DNA from: Silene conica | Taxonomy: Eukaryota > Streptophyta > Magnoliopsida > Caryophyllales > Caryophyllaceae | Assembly: GCA_029255685.2 (NCBI GenBank) | Contig: CM055312.2 | Coordinates: 54,842,202 to 54,906,201, forward strand | Reading direction: 5' to 3' | DNA length: 64,000 nt | Shown: positions 1-11,544 of the stretch, piece after piece | Numbering within the stretch: position 1 is the stretch's first letter | How the letters are laid out: each line of letters starts with the position of its first letter | Notes under the pieces: model-generated | Database searches by the model: none | Told to the model about the DNA's origin: nothing | The model's input: the letters and a program-made list of their open reading frames with translations, nothing else | Program-made: the position numbers and the translations under genes

Positions 1-170
1 TACTTTTTTACATAAACCTAGATACATTTTTTGACGGAGTAGATACTTTTTTTTTTACTTTTTACGTAAACCTAGACACAGTTTTTGACGAAATAGATAC
101 ATTTTTTTTTTACTTTTTTACATAAAAAAGTATACATTTTTTGACGGAGTAGATACATTTTTTTTACTAA
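1..170. repeat. Short tandem repeat, about 57-bp unit, three copies
   Basis: Three units begin near 1, 55 and 112. Each has a T-rich run, an ACATAAA or ACGTAAA core, then TTTTTGACG and a GATAC end. The array enters from the left edge, so its full length is unknown. No coding role is visible. Confidence 0.75.
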
Positions 171-1054
171 TTCTAGACAACTATAAAAGGTTTTTTACTT
201 TAATTTTTAAGTATATTTTATAACTATGTAGGGGCATATTTTTTCAATATAACAACTTGCACGCCTATTATAATCAATCAGTCATCTCCTTAATTACCTA
301 TTTTTTCAACTTCTTTCACCTGAAGTCGTTGAAAGGATTTCAAGCATCACCCCTAATAAAGTAATTCATAACAAAAACCGGCCAATACCCAAACTACTCC
401 CTCGGTCGTCATTTTCATTTCCAATTAACTAGCCCCAACCCAATTAAATAACTTAACATAACACTCCATTTTTCAACAAACCCCAATTTCCCTCATCCAC
501 TACCAACAGTCGTGATGCCTCCATGAACGTCGTCGATGACTCCCTGACCACAAGCGACGAGAATAGTCATCATCAAGTTCTCGACCATTTTTTTAATTCG
601 CATCCTTTCTCCGTCATTTGAACGCTGATAGCCTCACCGTTCTCCACGCAGCCTCACAACCAGTCGCCTACCTCGCCGACTTCAGTGATCTCGTCATCGT
701 CGGTGATGGTCTATGGCAATAATAGATCTGGACGTGTCATCGGCGTGATCGGTGGTAGGTCAGACAATTAATGTGGAGGTGAAAAATGGAGCGATGGATT
801 GCTGTCTGACTCCATCGGATTGGTGAACAGCAGATGACAAGTCACTAGCAACAACTGGTTTAAATTTGAAGGGTTGTAATGGTGGTGGATGCGAAGGCGA
901 AGGGTGGTTAGTGTTTATCGAGGAAAAGAAACTTTGGGTAGGAAAATTATGACAGTGATTTTAATTTTAATCCCAACCTTTCATATTAGTCTAATCTAAT
1001 GGTAGATATACGTTCTCACCGTTTGCACCGAATGTTCGTTCTCACCTGATCTTG

Positions 1055-1056
<2 letters not shown>
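171..1056. mobile_element. Right part of TA-flanked element A, non-coding
   Basis: No gene is seen in this stretch. Read on the minus strand from 1056, it starts with G, has GATC a few bases in, then GTGAGAAC motifs, and reaches CCATTAGATT about 60 bases later. Elements C and D show the same arrangement at their ends, and the end abuts a (TA)25 tract. Its left end was not located, so the start given is only the edge of the preceding repeat. That this is a transposon end is inferred from the shared terminus. Confidence 0.45.

Positions 1057-1106
<50 letters not shown>
1057..1106. repeat. (TA)25 microsatellite
   Basis: Uninterrupted TA dinucleotides sit exactly between the end of element A and the start of element B. 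Similar tracts lie at 4661-4782 and 22466-22580, each next to a transposon-like end. Confidence 0.95.
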
Positions 1107-1111
<5 letters not shown>

Positions 1112-1816
1112 TGAATCACGTGAGGCACCCTCCTTAGGGTAAGGCAGCCGGACCCATTCTAAACCATTAGATTTAAAAATAATAAATTCACAAGATGATG
1201 CCATGTGTCCCCTCATATAATTCTAACTAAGGCACATATTTATTAATTTCTCATTCTCTCTCCAGAAGTCATCTCCATTGTTCACCAAGCTTCATCTTCA
1301 GCTCATCTTCGTCATTATCAATAGTCTTTCTAACTGTCATTACCATCGAGCTTTTCCGCCGCCATTACACTGTATACCGCCTTTACCACCGAGATTTTGG
1401 ACCGTCGTTGTCTTCCGGTAGTTAGGTAATTTCGATCAACAAACTTTTATTTCGATTCAGGTCGCTTTCATTTTGTATGATTCACACTAGTGTTTGATTG
1501 GCTTATTTAATTTATCAAATCAAATCTCGTATAATTTAATTACTTCTTATCACTATTATTTTGCAGGTTTATATCGATCAACTTATTCGTATGTTATTTT
1601 GACTTTCTTGAGTGTACATTTCAACACCGCCATCATCATCTTATTTTTACCATTAATACTACTACTTGTAGAGTTGTATGGTTGTACTGCTGTGTGTATT
1701 TTCCCTTGCTTTCCTCTACATTTCAACCACCATTAAACAAACATTTTCCTTTCACCTTTTTAACTTTTCCGAATTTTAGTACATATTATTTCTTTCCAAG
1801 AGTCTCTCTTTTGACA

Positions 1817-1970
1817 TGTATATCCGTCCTAAGATTGCGCCGGGTCAAATACTACTTATATTAGTAAATAAGACAAAATAAAATGCTATTTTCGAGGTAA
1901 TTAACTTTTATCTTATCTCCATATGTGGATATTATTTGACCCGTCGCAAGCTTCCGACGGATATGTCCGG
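1817..1970. mobile_element. Small MITE-like inverted repeat
   Basis: About 36 bp at 1817-1853 (containing TATCCGTCC and GGGTCAAAT) reappears inverted at 1933-1969 (ATTTGACCC and GACGGATAT), with about 80 bp between. This is the size and layout of a miniature inverted-repeat transposon. No target duplication could be fixed. It lies inside element B. Confidence 0.55.
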
Positions 1971-2070
1971 ATATGTCCGTCGCAAATGGGAATTTGTGAT
2001 TTCTTAATTACAATTGCCTTAAATTATTTAAAAAATAATAAGAAATTGTATATCTTGTAAGTGAACAAAT

Positions 2071-4481
2071 ATTCCAAATTTCACGAAATAAGGTCTCGGT
2101 TTCTCAAATTAAGGTTCAAGATTCACGAAATAAAAAATTAAAACATTTCGTGATTAAACACACACATTATAAGTCCAAGTTTCACAAAATAAGGTCCTGG
2201 TTTCACAAATTAAGTTCCAAGATTCATGAAATAAGAAATTATACATTTCGTGAGTAACAAACATTCTAAGTCCAAGTTTAACGAAATAAGGTCTCAGTTT
2301 CACAAATTAAGGTCCAAGATTCACGAAATAATAAATTATACATTTTGTGCGTAAACAAACATTTTAAGTCGAGATTTCACGAAATAAGGTCCTAGTTTCA
2401 TAAATTAAGGTTCAAGATTCACAAAATAAGAAATTAAATATCTTGTGAGTAAAAACACACATTTTAAGTCCAAGTTTCACGAAATAAGGTCCTGGTTTCA
2501 CAAATTAAGGTCCAAGATTCACGAAATTAAAAAATTATACATTTTGTGAGTAAACAAACATTTTAAGTCAAAGTTTCACGAAAGAAGGTCCTGATTTCAC
2601 AAATTAAGGTCCAAAATTCACGAAATAAGAAATTATAAATTTTGTGCGTAAACAAACATTTTAAGTAGAGGTTTCACGAAATAAGGTCATAATTTCACAA
2701 ATTAAGGTTCAAGTTTCACGAAATAAGGCCCTACTTTCACAAATTAAGGTCCAAGATTCACAAAATAAAAAATTGTACATTTCGTGAATAAACAAACATT
2801 TTAAGTCCAAGTTTCACGAAATAAGGTTCTGGTTTCACAAATTAAGGTCCAAGATTCATGAAATAAAAATTATACATTTCGTGCGTAAACAAGCATTTTA
2901 AGTAGAGGTTTCACGAAATAAGGTCCTAGTTTCACAAATTAAGGTTCAAGATTCACGAAATAAGAAATTATAAATTTTGTGCTTAAAAACACATATTTTT
3001 AGTTCAAGTTTAACGAAATAAGGTCCCGATTTCACAAATTAAGATCCAAGATTCACGAAATAAGAAATTATACATTTCGTGAGTAACAAACATTTTAAGT
3101 CCTTCACGAAATAAGGTCCCGCTTTCACAAATTAAGTTCCAAGATTCACGAAATAAGAAATTATACATTTCGTACGTAAACAAACATTTTAAGTCGAAGT
3201 TTCACGAAATAAATTTCCGGTTTCACAAGTTAAGGTCTAAGATTCACGAAATAAGATATTAAATATTTCGTGGGTAAACAAACATTTTAAGTCCAAGTTT
3301 CACGAAATAAAGTGTCGGTTTCACAAATTAATAAGGTAAGATTCACGAAATAAGAAATTAAACATTTCGTGAGTAAACATGCATTTTAAGTCCAAATTTC
3401 ACGAATAAGGTTCTAGTTTCACAAATTAAGGTCTAGGATTCACGAAATAAGAAATTAAACATTTCGTGAGTAAACAAACATTTTAAATCCAAGTTTCACG
3501 AAATAAGGTCCCGGTTTCACAAAATAAGGTCCAAGATTCACGAAGTAAGAAATTAAACATTTTGTGAGTAAACAAAAATATTAAGTCCAAGTTTCACGAA
3601 ATAAGGTTTCAGTTTCACAAATTAAGGTCCAAGTTCCTGAAATAAGAAGTTATACATTTTGCGAGTAAACAAACATTTTAAGTCCAAATTTCACGAAATA
3701 AGTTCCAAGATTCACAAAATAAGAAATTAAACATTTTGTGAGTAAACAAAAATTTTTAGTGTCAAAGTTTCACGAAATAAGGTTGCGGTTTCACAAATTA
3801 AGGTCCGAAATAAGAAATTATACATTTTGTGAATAAACAAACATTTTAAGTCCAAGTTTCACGAAATAAGGTTCCAGTTTCACGAAATAAGGTTCCAGTT
3901 TCACAAATTAAGGTCCAAGATTCACGAAATAAGAAATTAAACATTTCGTGAGTAAACAAATATTTTAAGTCTAAGTTTCACGAAATAAGGTCCCGACTTC
4001 ACAAATTAAGGTCCAAGATTCACGAAATAAGAAATTATACATTTCGTGAGTAAACAAACTTTTTAAGTCCAAGTTTCACGAAATAAGGTTCCGGTTTCAC
4101 AAATTAAGGTCCAAAATTCACGAAGTAAGAAATTAAACAATTCGTGAGTAAACAAACATTTGAAGTCCAAGTTTCACGAATTAAGGTTTCGGTTTCACAA
4201 ATTAAGGTCCAAAATTCACGAAGTAAGAAATTAAACAATTTGTGAGTAAACAAACATTTTAAGTCCAAGTTTCACGAATTAAAGTTTTGGTTTCACAAAT
4301 TAAGGTCCGAAATTCACGAAAATAGAAATTATCCATTTTGTGAGCAAACAAACATTTTAAGTCTAAGTTTCACGAAATAAGGTCCCGAGTTCACAAATTA
4401 AGGTCGAAGATTCACAAAATAAGAAATTAAACATTTTGTGAGTAAACAAATATTTTAAGCCCAAATTTCACGAAATAAGAA
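2071..4481. repeat. 98-bp minisatellite, about 24 copies, hairpin-forming
   Basis: Each unit has three 21-22-bp sub-repeats built on TTCACGAAATAAG or TTCACAAATTAAG. These are followed by an inverted version, ATTTCGTGA, and a spacer ending in AACATTTTAAGTC. The third sub-repeat and the inverted motif form a 9-bp perfect stem (TCACGAAAT with ATTTCGTGA) around a loop of about 12 bases. Copies differ by scattered point changes and small indels, so the array is not freshly amplified. No open frame persists through it. Confidence 0.9.
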
Positions 4482-4657
4482 AAAAAGCAAAATGGATAAT
4501 TTTTTTAGATAAAGAAAATATTTGGGCCAAATGAATTGTTATAAATGACCCATAATTTTCATCTCATTGACATTAGTCCAATGAACATTGAAAATCATGT
4601 CCAACATAGTAAGGGTTCGGCGGCCTCACCGTAATAGGCGGCCTCACGTGATCCGGC

Positions 4658-4660
<3 letters not shown>

Positions 4661-4723
<63 letters not shown>

Positions 4724-4782
4724 ATATATATATTGATATACATATATATATATATATATACATACATATATATATATATATA
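4661..4782. repeat. (TA)n microsatellite with interruptions
   Basis: The tract is mostly TA dinucleotides with a few GA and CA interruptions in its right half. It separates the right end of element B from the left end of element C. Confidence 0.95.
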
Positions 4783-5270
4783 GGCTCAGGATCCCGTGAG
4801 AACTAAATTAGGGTGAGAACCGTGCGAACTTAATTAGAGCCCTTAGATTACAACAACTACAAGACCAAATCTGACGGTAATAGAAACACTCAACAGTTTT
4901 ACTATCGTCACTCTCATTCCAACACTACCAACACTACGACTCTTGTCCACTACCACCCCCGACATCTCTGTCCTTCTCTCATTCACTACCACCACCGTCA
5001 TCAACCATCGAAGCTCCCAAACGACCGTCGCAGGCGGTGTATCTGTCATTTCATCTCAAATATAAGCTTCGTCTCTCCCACAATCGAACGACCTCCGTTG
5101 TTAAACCTCCATAATCAAAGGTAAGCTTTTAATTAGCCTTTTATTTCCTATTTCATAGCAATTTGAATTAGAAAAATTAGGTTTGATAGCTTTATAAACA
5201 ATTCGATTTTTGAAAATTAGGGTTTCCTAATTTTAGTTTTAATTAGCTTTTGCTTATAACTTTTATTTTC
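4783..5270 (+). repeat. Left inverted arm of element C
   Basis: This is the long terminal inverted repeat matching 21945-22465. It contains a pyrimidine-rich leader-like stretch (4900-5110) and a GGTAAGCTTTTA sequence resembling a splice donor (5120). Confidence 0.65.
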
Positions 5271-6556
5271 AATATTCTTTGGAATGTTGTATTCTTGTTT
5301 AAATGTTGTTTGGAATTGGGGATTTAAGGTTTTGGATGTTTGGGGAGAAGGAGTGGAAAATAATTCTGAATAATGGCTAGTTGGAGCAACAGTTTTGATT
5401 CGAGTCACCATGTGACGGAGGTGTGATAACATTTTAATAGGTGTATACAATTCGATTTCTAAAAATTAGGGTTTCCTAATTTTCAATTTTAATTAGATTT
5501 TGAGTTGATCCATTTTTATCCTATTTCGAATTTTTCCTTTCAAATTTAGTCTAGTAATTACTAAAAATTTATTCGTGATTTTTTGCTAAAGTCGAGTATT
5601 TTGTAAGAGCTTGGAGCTTTTTTATGATGTCATACTGCAATTGACTGACTACCTGAATGCATTGAACAAGTAAACGAGTGTCTGAATTGAATTTGCCATT
5701 TCTCGATCTGGGTTGATACCATATAAGAAATGTATTTCCCTTGATTCTATTCAATGTACAACAAGATAATGGAGTATATACAAGCTAATCATGCGCTAAT
5801 CATTATAGGATACTATCCTATTCTAGCAGAGTAATCCTCCATTCCTCCTCATATCAAGGAGTTGATTGAGTAATACATTGAAGGATGTTTATTAAAAATA
5901 CGAAGTAGTTGATTCCCCGACTTTAGTGCAATATTATTATCATGAAAGCCATGTTGTGACCTTTACATTGTTAGTGGTACTTTTAAATTTCTTATTTCAT
6001 AATTAGTCATCTCCTGATTGTGTTGAGTGTATGATAATAATTTTGTTTACATTCTTACAGGTAGAATTAGACCCTGATAATTACAGGTAGTAGGTACATT
6101 TCAAATGTATAGTAGGTACGTCTCCTCCGTATGCCCCGTTTCTAATATTAAGGGTAAGGGTTTTGGGTATGTTTAGGCGACTCCGAGGTAGAGGGACGCC
6201 CTATCCAACCCAAAACCCCTCTCGTCCCCATTTAGGTGAGCTTTTATGCACTAGTTACGTGTTTTGCTACTAGGTACATTTCAAAAAGGTAGTAGGTACA
6301 TTTCACATTAATTGGGAAATTAGGTTTATAATCAATTGAAAAATTGCAAAAATAATTGGGGTTAAAGGCTAATTACTTTGTATTTGTATTAAATTTTGGC
6401 ATTTTAATTAAAAAAAGCCATATTGTTAGTGTAATAATAATAATCCGTACAAATACTATATGAATTTGATTGATATCTATGAAATTGGTGTAATCTCTCT
6501 TCCCTTTTACTTTCCATACACATTTCGATTGAATATTAGTTTGTTGCTGGGGTTTT
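5271..6556. other. Interior of element C left arm; diverged direct repeats, no gene
   Basis: A block at about 5265-5405 (containing TGGCTAGTTGGAGCAACA) recurs at 6806-6948 in the same orientation. Sequence around 5200-5250 also recurs at 5446-5500. The 6075-6300 stretch is the single left-arm copy of the 202-bp repeat unit, inverted relative to 18262-19432. The open frames here are short and read through repeated, unconstrained sequence. Confidence 0.6.
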
Positions 6557-6800
6557 AGTCGAAAGATTTGATTTCGCGATGCATCTGTTTGAATTGCTGG
6601 CTTTTAGTGGAAAGAAATGAATGTACGATATATTCAAAATGTACTTATGGTTCTTTTGAAACGTACTTAGTCGAAATATTTGATTTCGTAAGGCATCTGT
6701 CTGATTTGATGGGTTTTAGTGGAAAGAAATGTACGTACAATATATCAAAAATGTACATATAGCTCTTTTGAAACGTACTTAGTCGAAAGATTTGATTTTC
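6557..6800. repeat. 111-bp tandem duplication
   Basis: The phrase TAGTCGAAAGATTTGATTT, with small changes, starts at 6557, 6668 and 6779. That is a period of 111 bp and just over two copies. It lies in the left arm of element C. Confidence 0.8.
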
Positions 6801-7252
6801 TGGATATTTAATATTCTTTGGAATGTTGCATTCTTGTTTAAATATTGTTTGAAATTGGGGATTTAGGGTTATGGAAGTTTGGCGAGAAGGAATGGAAAAT
6901 AATACCAAATAATGGCTAGTTGGAGCAACAATTTTGATTAGAGTCAGAAAGATAATTAACAAATTACTTTGCACAATGATTTAAGAGGGTTAGTTCGGAT
7001 CTTTGTTGATGAAATTAGAAACTTGAGGTATTGAATGCTAGAGAATGCTTAATGTTGCTGTTTGATGCAAATATTTACCTCTCTTGTGAGCTTAGTTGGC
7101 AAAGCTTTTGGCTTAAGTTCGATTTACTAGGATTCATATCCTTCACATATTAACTAGTAAGTACATGCGTTTGTTTCCTTGTTTGATTTTGGTTGGAGGT
7201 TGGCAATGTGAGTTGGTTTGACCTTCAGAGGAAACTTTTCTTAATTTTACAG

Positions 7253-7330
7253 TTCCGGTATGTTTGAATCAAACTCAAAACCACTTGAGGAATTACTTTT
7301 ATCAGAACCTGAGCTCTCTCGCCTCATAAG
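7253..7330 (+). pseudogene. Exon-like fragment of unrecognised origin
   Basis: A 78-bp open segment follows a pyrimidine-rich acceptor (TTCTTAATTTTACAG) and precedes a GTATG donor. It encodes about 25 residues, including MFESNSKPLEELLLSEPELS. The gene it came from was not recognised. It lies inside element C about 700 bp before the GDP-mannose dehydratase fragment, so it may be part of captured host sequence. The coding assignment rests only on the splice-like borders and the absence of stops. Confidence 0.3.
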
Positions 7331-8452
<1,122 letters not shown>

Positions 8453-9056
8453 TTTGGTACCATTTTTTTCTCAATATGCATTTGATAATCAATTCAACTA
8501 TCTAAAATTAATACTCGTCCAATATAGTTATACAGATCCCGAGATCAGATCTTAGGTTATCCTTGTCAAAAATTATGAATTGTTTTTTGCTGGCTTTTGG
8601 ACGTTAAATTTTCGTCGAATAAAGTTTTCTCTTCCTGCCCGCCTTTTAAAGGAGGCAGAAAGCTATGTAAAACTTGGATACTTGCACTTATAGCCTTTAA
8701 TACTTAATATCGAATATTTGAAAAAAACATGCATCTCTTTTCTTCCTTCATCTACTTAATAGGTTGATTACAGTATGTGCATTGTTGCTAATGTCTCTCT
8801 TTACCTCTGAACTATATAGATTGTGCCCAAAGTAGAAATTTTCTACTGCGCATCGGTTCGAAATTGTTGTGGATCTGAAATTTCGGAATGTTTTTCGGCT
8901 ATAAGCGTCCTGCAGTATTGCTTAAATGATTAAAACACAGGTATGCAAAACATTGAAAGGAATCAAGGTTACGACAGAGAAATTCAACCATTTTGTCTGA
9001 AATCACTCAACCATATTTTTAAGGTGGTAATTGGCCACGTTTAGCGAGATTAGACC
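8453..9056. other. No gene seen; possible captured 3' flank
   Basis: This AT-rich sequence directly follows the dehydratase stop and could be its 3' untranslated region or flank. It ends at the GTGGC target site of the inserted gypsy-like element (9057-9061). Confidence 0.4.
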
Positions 9057-9061
9057 GTGGC

Positions 9062-11544
9062 TGTAACACCCCGATTTATCAAGGAGCCTTTAGCAAGACA
9101 TCCTCAGTAAATTGAGCTGTTACCATCTCGGAATATCCGAGGTAGTGAATAACAAAGTAAATCATACCAAAGTACTTTATATGAAAACTAGTAAAATTTA
9201 AACTTCAGTGTTACAGGTACTACACAGCGGAATAAAAAAAAAACAACTGATAACTACAAGATATGTGATCTACATCTAAGTCGGTCCATCCAAGTGCTCA
9301 CGCCATCCCATGCTCCCACAGCAACATCTTTCCTGTCAAAACTGCTCCCCATTACGGATCATCACAGGTGTCACACGAATACACAGGGTCAACCACGAGG
9401 TTGAGTAGAGGAAAAACTATAAACAAACCACATTACTATAAATAGAAAGTCGAACTTCTCCACTCCGAATCACAAGACCCATAAATCTCCACACCAATCA
9501 CAGACCCTTTATCTCCGCACCAAACACAGACCCTTTATCTCCGCACCAAACACAGACCCTTTATCTCCGCACCAAACACAGACCCTTTATCTCCGCACCA
9601 AACACAGACCCTTTATCTCCGCTTCGTATCGTATCACAGAGATATACAGTCAATCAATAACATTATAATATTATTCATTCAATAAAACGTATACAACTCA
9701 CCACAGTTAATAATCAATGTCACAATATCGTAAACAAGATCTCAATCATTTCCCCTACCTCGAATAACAGAAGGATAAGGTCAACTGTAAAGCTGCTAGA
9801 AGTATTCCACGCGAAACCGTCACCTAAACATATATTACGGAACTAATTAATAAACTTCCCGAACCCCCATAAGTCAACTTACTCTTATTGCAAAAGTACT
9901 CTTCCATAAGTGGAAAGTTTCCCAAAATGGAAACTTCCCAAAATAGTAGTTCCTTTAAAACATTACTTCCCGACCCATAATATAGCCAAACACCACCTTT
10001 AACATAATTAACATAATTAAACATAGATAACTATTATCAATTATTAATATCTACTAAACATATAAATAATAAAACATTATTAATAACAATAATAGTAACT
10101 TATATATATTAATAAACTTGATATACAATTATAACATTTGCCAACAACATACCTAATAATAATAATACTAATATTAATAACATTATTATCCTATAATTAT
10201 AAAATCACCATAAAAATAAATCAATTAATAATAATAAACATAAAACAATAATAATAATAATAACCAAAACACACAACGTATAAAACGCAGCCTAAGTACC
10301 AGCCCCAAAACCCGTAACCGACAGCCTGACCACCCTACTTCCAGCCTTCCTCGACACACCCTTTCCGCCTTAACCACCACCCCAACGCCGTGACTACCTC
10401 CCTGGACTACGGTGTACCACTTGGCGCCAACCACGAATCCAGACTTGTCCCCACCAGCTCTCAAAACCACCATCAAACCCCCTGGTCACAACTACCTACA
10501 CTGAACCCGCGACGAACACCTACCGTAACCAACCCCTAAACGCTTGCTAGCACCACCATTACCCCCGCCAGTTACCACCACCCGACACCCCAGACTACCA
10601 ACAAGCAACTGGTGTCAACCCCCTGGCCTCGACACCACTACACTCATTGAACAACAACCTCCAAACCCACTGTCCCTCACGATACCCTCTGGTTTACAAA
10701 TACCCCGAGCCACTGTTTGGGAGAAATTCACGGTGGTTCAACCACCATTCTCCACCCCATCCATTGCCACACAACTCACAACCACCCCCCTACTATTACT
10801 CATAAGGCTCATTCCCAGAAACAACCCGAAACCCGATATAACGCAGCCCCAATCGAAACAGCGCAAAAGAAACGAAAACAGAGCGAAAACAGAGTTTTGA
10901 CAGCAGACGACTCGCGGTGGTTAACACGCCACCCACGGTGGTCTTACGGTGGTCTAAATACGATGGACATGTTACACAAAATACAAGGATTACATACGAA
11001 CTTAGTTTACGGTTCACAGATGCATAACAACACAATGAAACACTTACGAACATGGCTGCGCAGGTGAACTATTCCGGTGATGGTTATCTCAGATTCGCTC
11101 CTTCCCTTCTTCTTCCCAATCCCAGGCCAGGTTCATTGAGTGTATGGATTAAGGAGATAGAAGAGTGAAGGGTTTTTAGGGTTGTACGTAGTAAGGAGGC
11201 AAAAGAGACAATAGGGTTTTGAGTTTTTGTTTTGATAGGTTTGTCGATGGGTGAGGAGTATGATAGGTTTGTCGATGGTTTTAGGAGTATGATATGCATT
11301 AGGGTTTTATTTTTGTATCCCATCATTGATGCATTGCACAATTACACCACCCATCAAGTATAAATCGTAAGACCAAACCCATCACGTATCCCGATAAAAT
11401 AAAATACTGATTCCCGTTCATACGTCGCAACTTAAAATATAACTAATACGATAAAAATATAAATAAAACCTTATTCAATAAATTAATTATCGAATACACG
11501 TTAATATAAATAATAAACCATATAATAAAATACGGAGTATTACA
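9062..11544 (-). repeat. LTR (3' LTR in element orientation)
   Basis: The + strand starts TGTAACACCCCG and ends GGAGTATTACA. It includes a 26-bp minisatellite (about 9500-9620). The short open frames at 10225-11341 are duplicated exactly in the other LTR and look like chance GC-rich frames rather than genes. Confidence 0.93.
9500..9620. repeat. 26-bp minisatellite inside LTR
   Basis: About five copies of a unit containing ACAGACCCTTTATCTCCGC. The same array recurs at about 15708-15828 in the partner LTR and in a variant form at 33843-33925 in the solo LTR. Confidence 0.9.

Larger units (their letters stand above)
1107..4660. mobile_element. TA-flanked TIR element B, carrying a minisatellite
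   Basis: The left end (1107 inward) and the reverse complement of the right end (4660 inward) align as imperfect terminal inverted repeats. Both have G, several bases, GATC or AATC, then ACGTGAGGC, followed by a CCGGACCC- or CCGAACCC-like block about 45 bases in. Both ends abut (TA)n tracts. No transposase is present, so it would be non-autonomous. The interior holds untranslated-leader-like pyrimidine-rich sequence (1250-1500), a small MITE (1817-1970) and the 98-bp array (2071-4481). A Mutator-like or Micron-like affiliation is a guess from TA targeting. Confidence 0.55.

Noticed and set aside
390..430. CTCCCTCGGTCGTCATTTT resembling a Stowaway MITE end
   Set aside because: No inverted partner or TA target copies could be found nearby.
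1016..1216. Open frame with a run of Tyr-Ile repeats
   Set aside because: It is a translation of the (TA)n microsatellite. The frame at 4588-4806 is the same artefact.
2071..4481. CRISPR-like regular repeats
   Set aside because: The spacers are also repeated, the unit is 98 bp, and the setting is a plant transposon. It is a minisatellite.
7085..7140. tRNA-like stretch (GCTTAGTTGGCAAAGC)
   Set aside because: It does not fold to a cloverleaf with a proper acceptor stem, and no clear B box was seen at the right spacing.
10225..11341. Cluster of frames of 83-118 codons on both strands
   Set aside because: They overlap each other on opposite strands, are low-complexity (Pro/Thr or Leu/Val rich), lie inside an LTR and recur exactly in the partner LTR (16433-17549).
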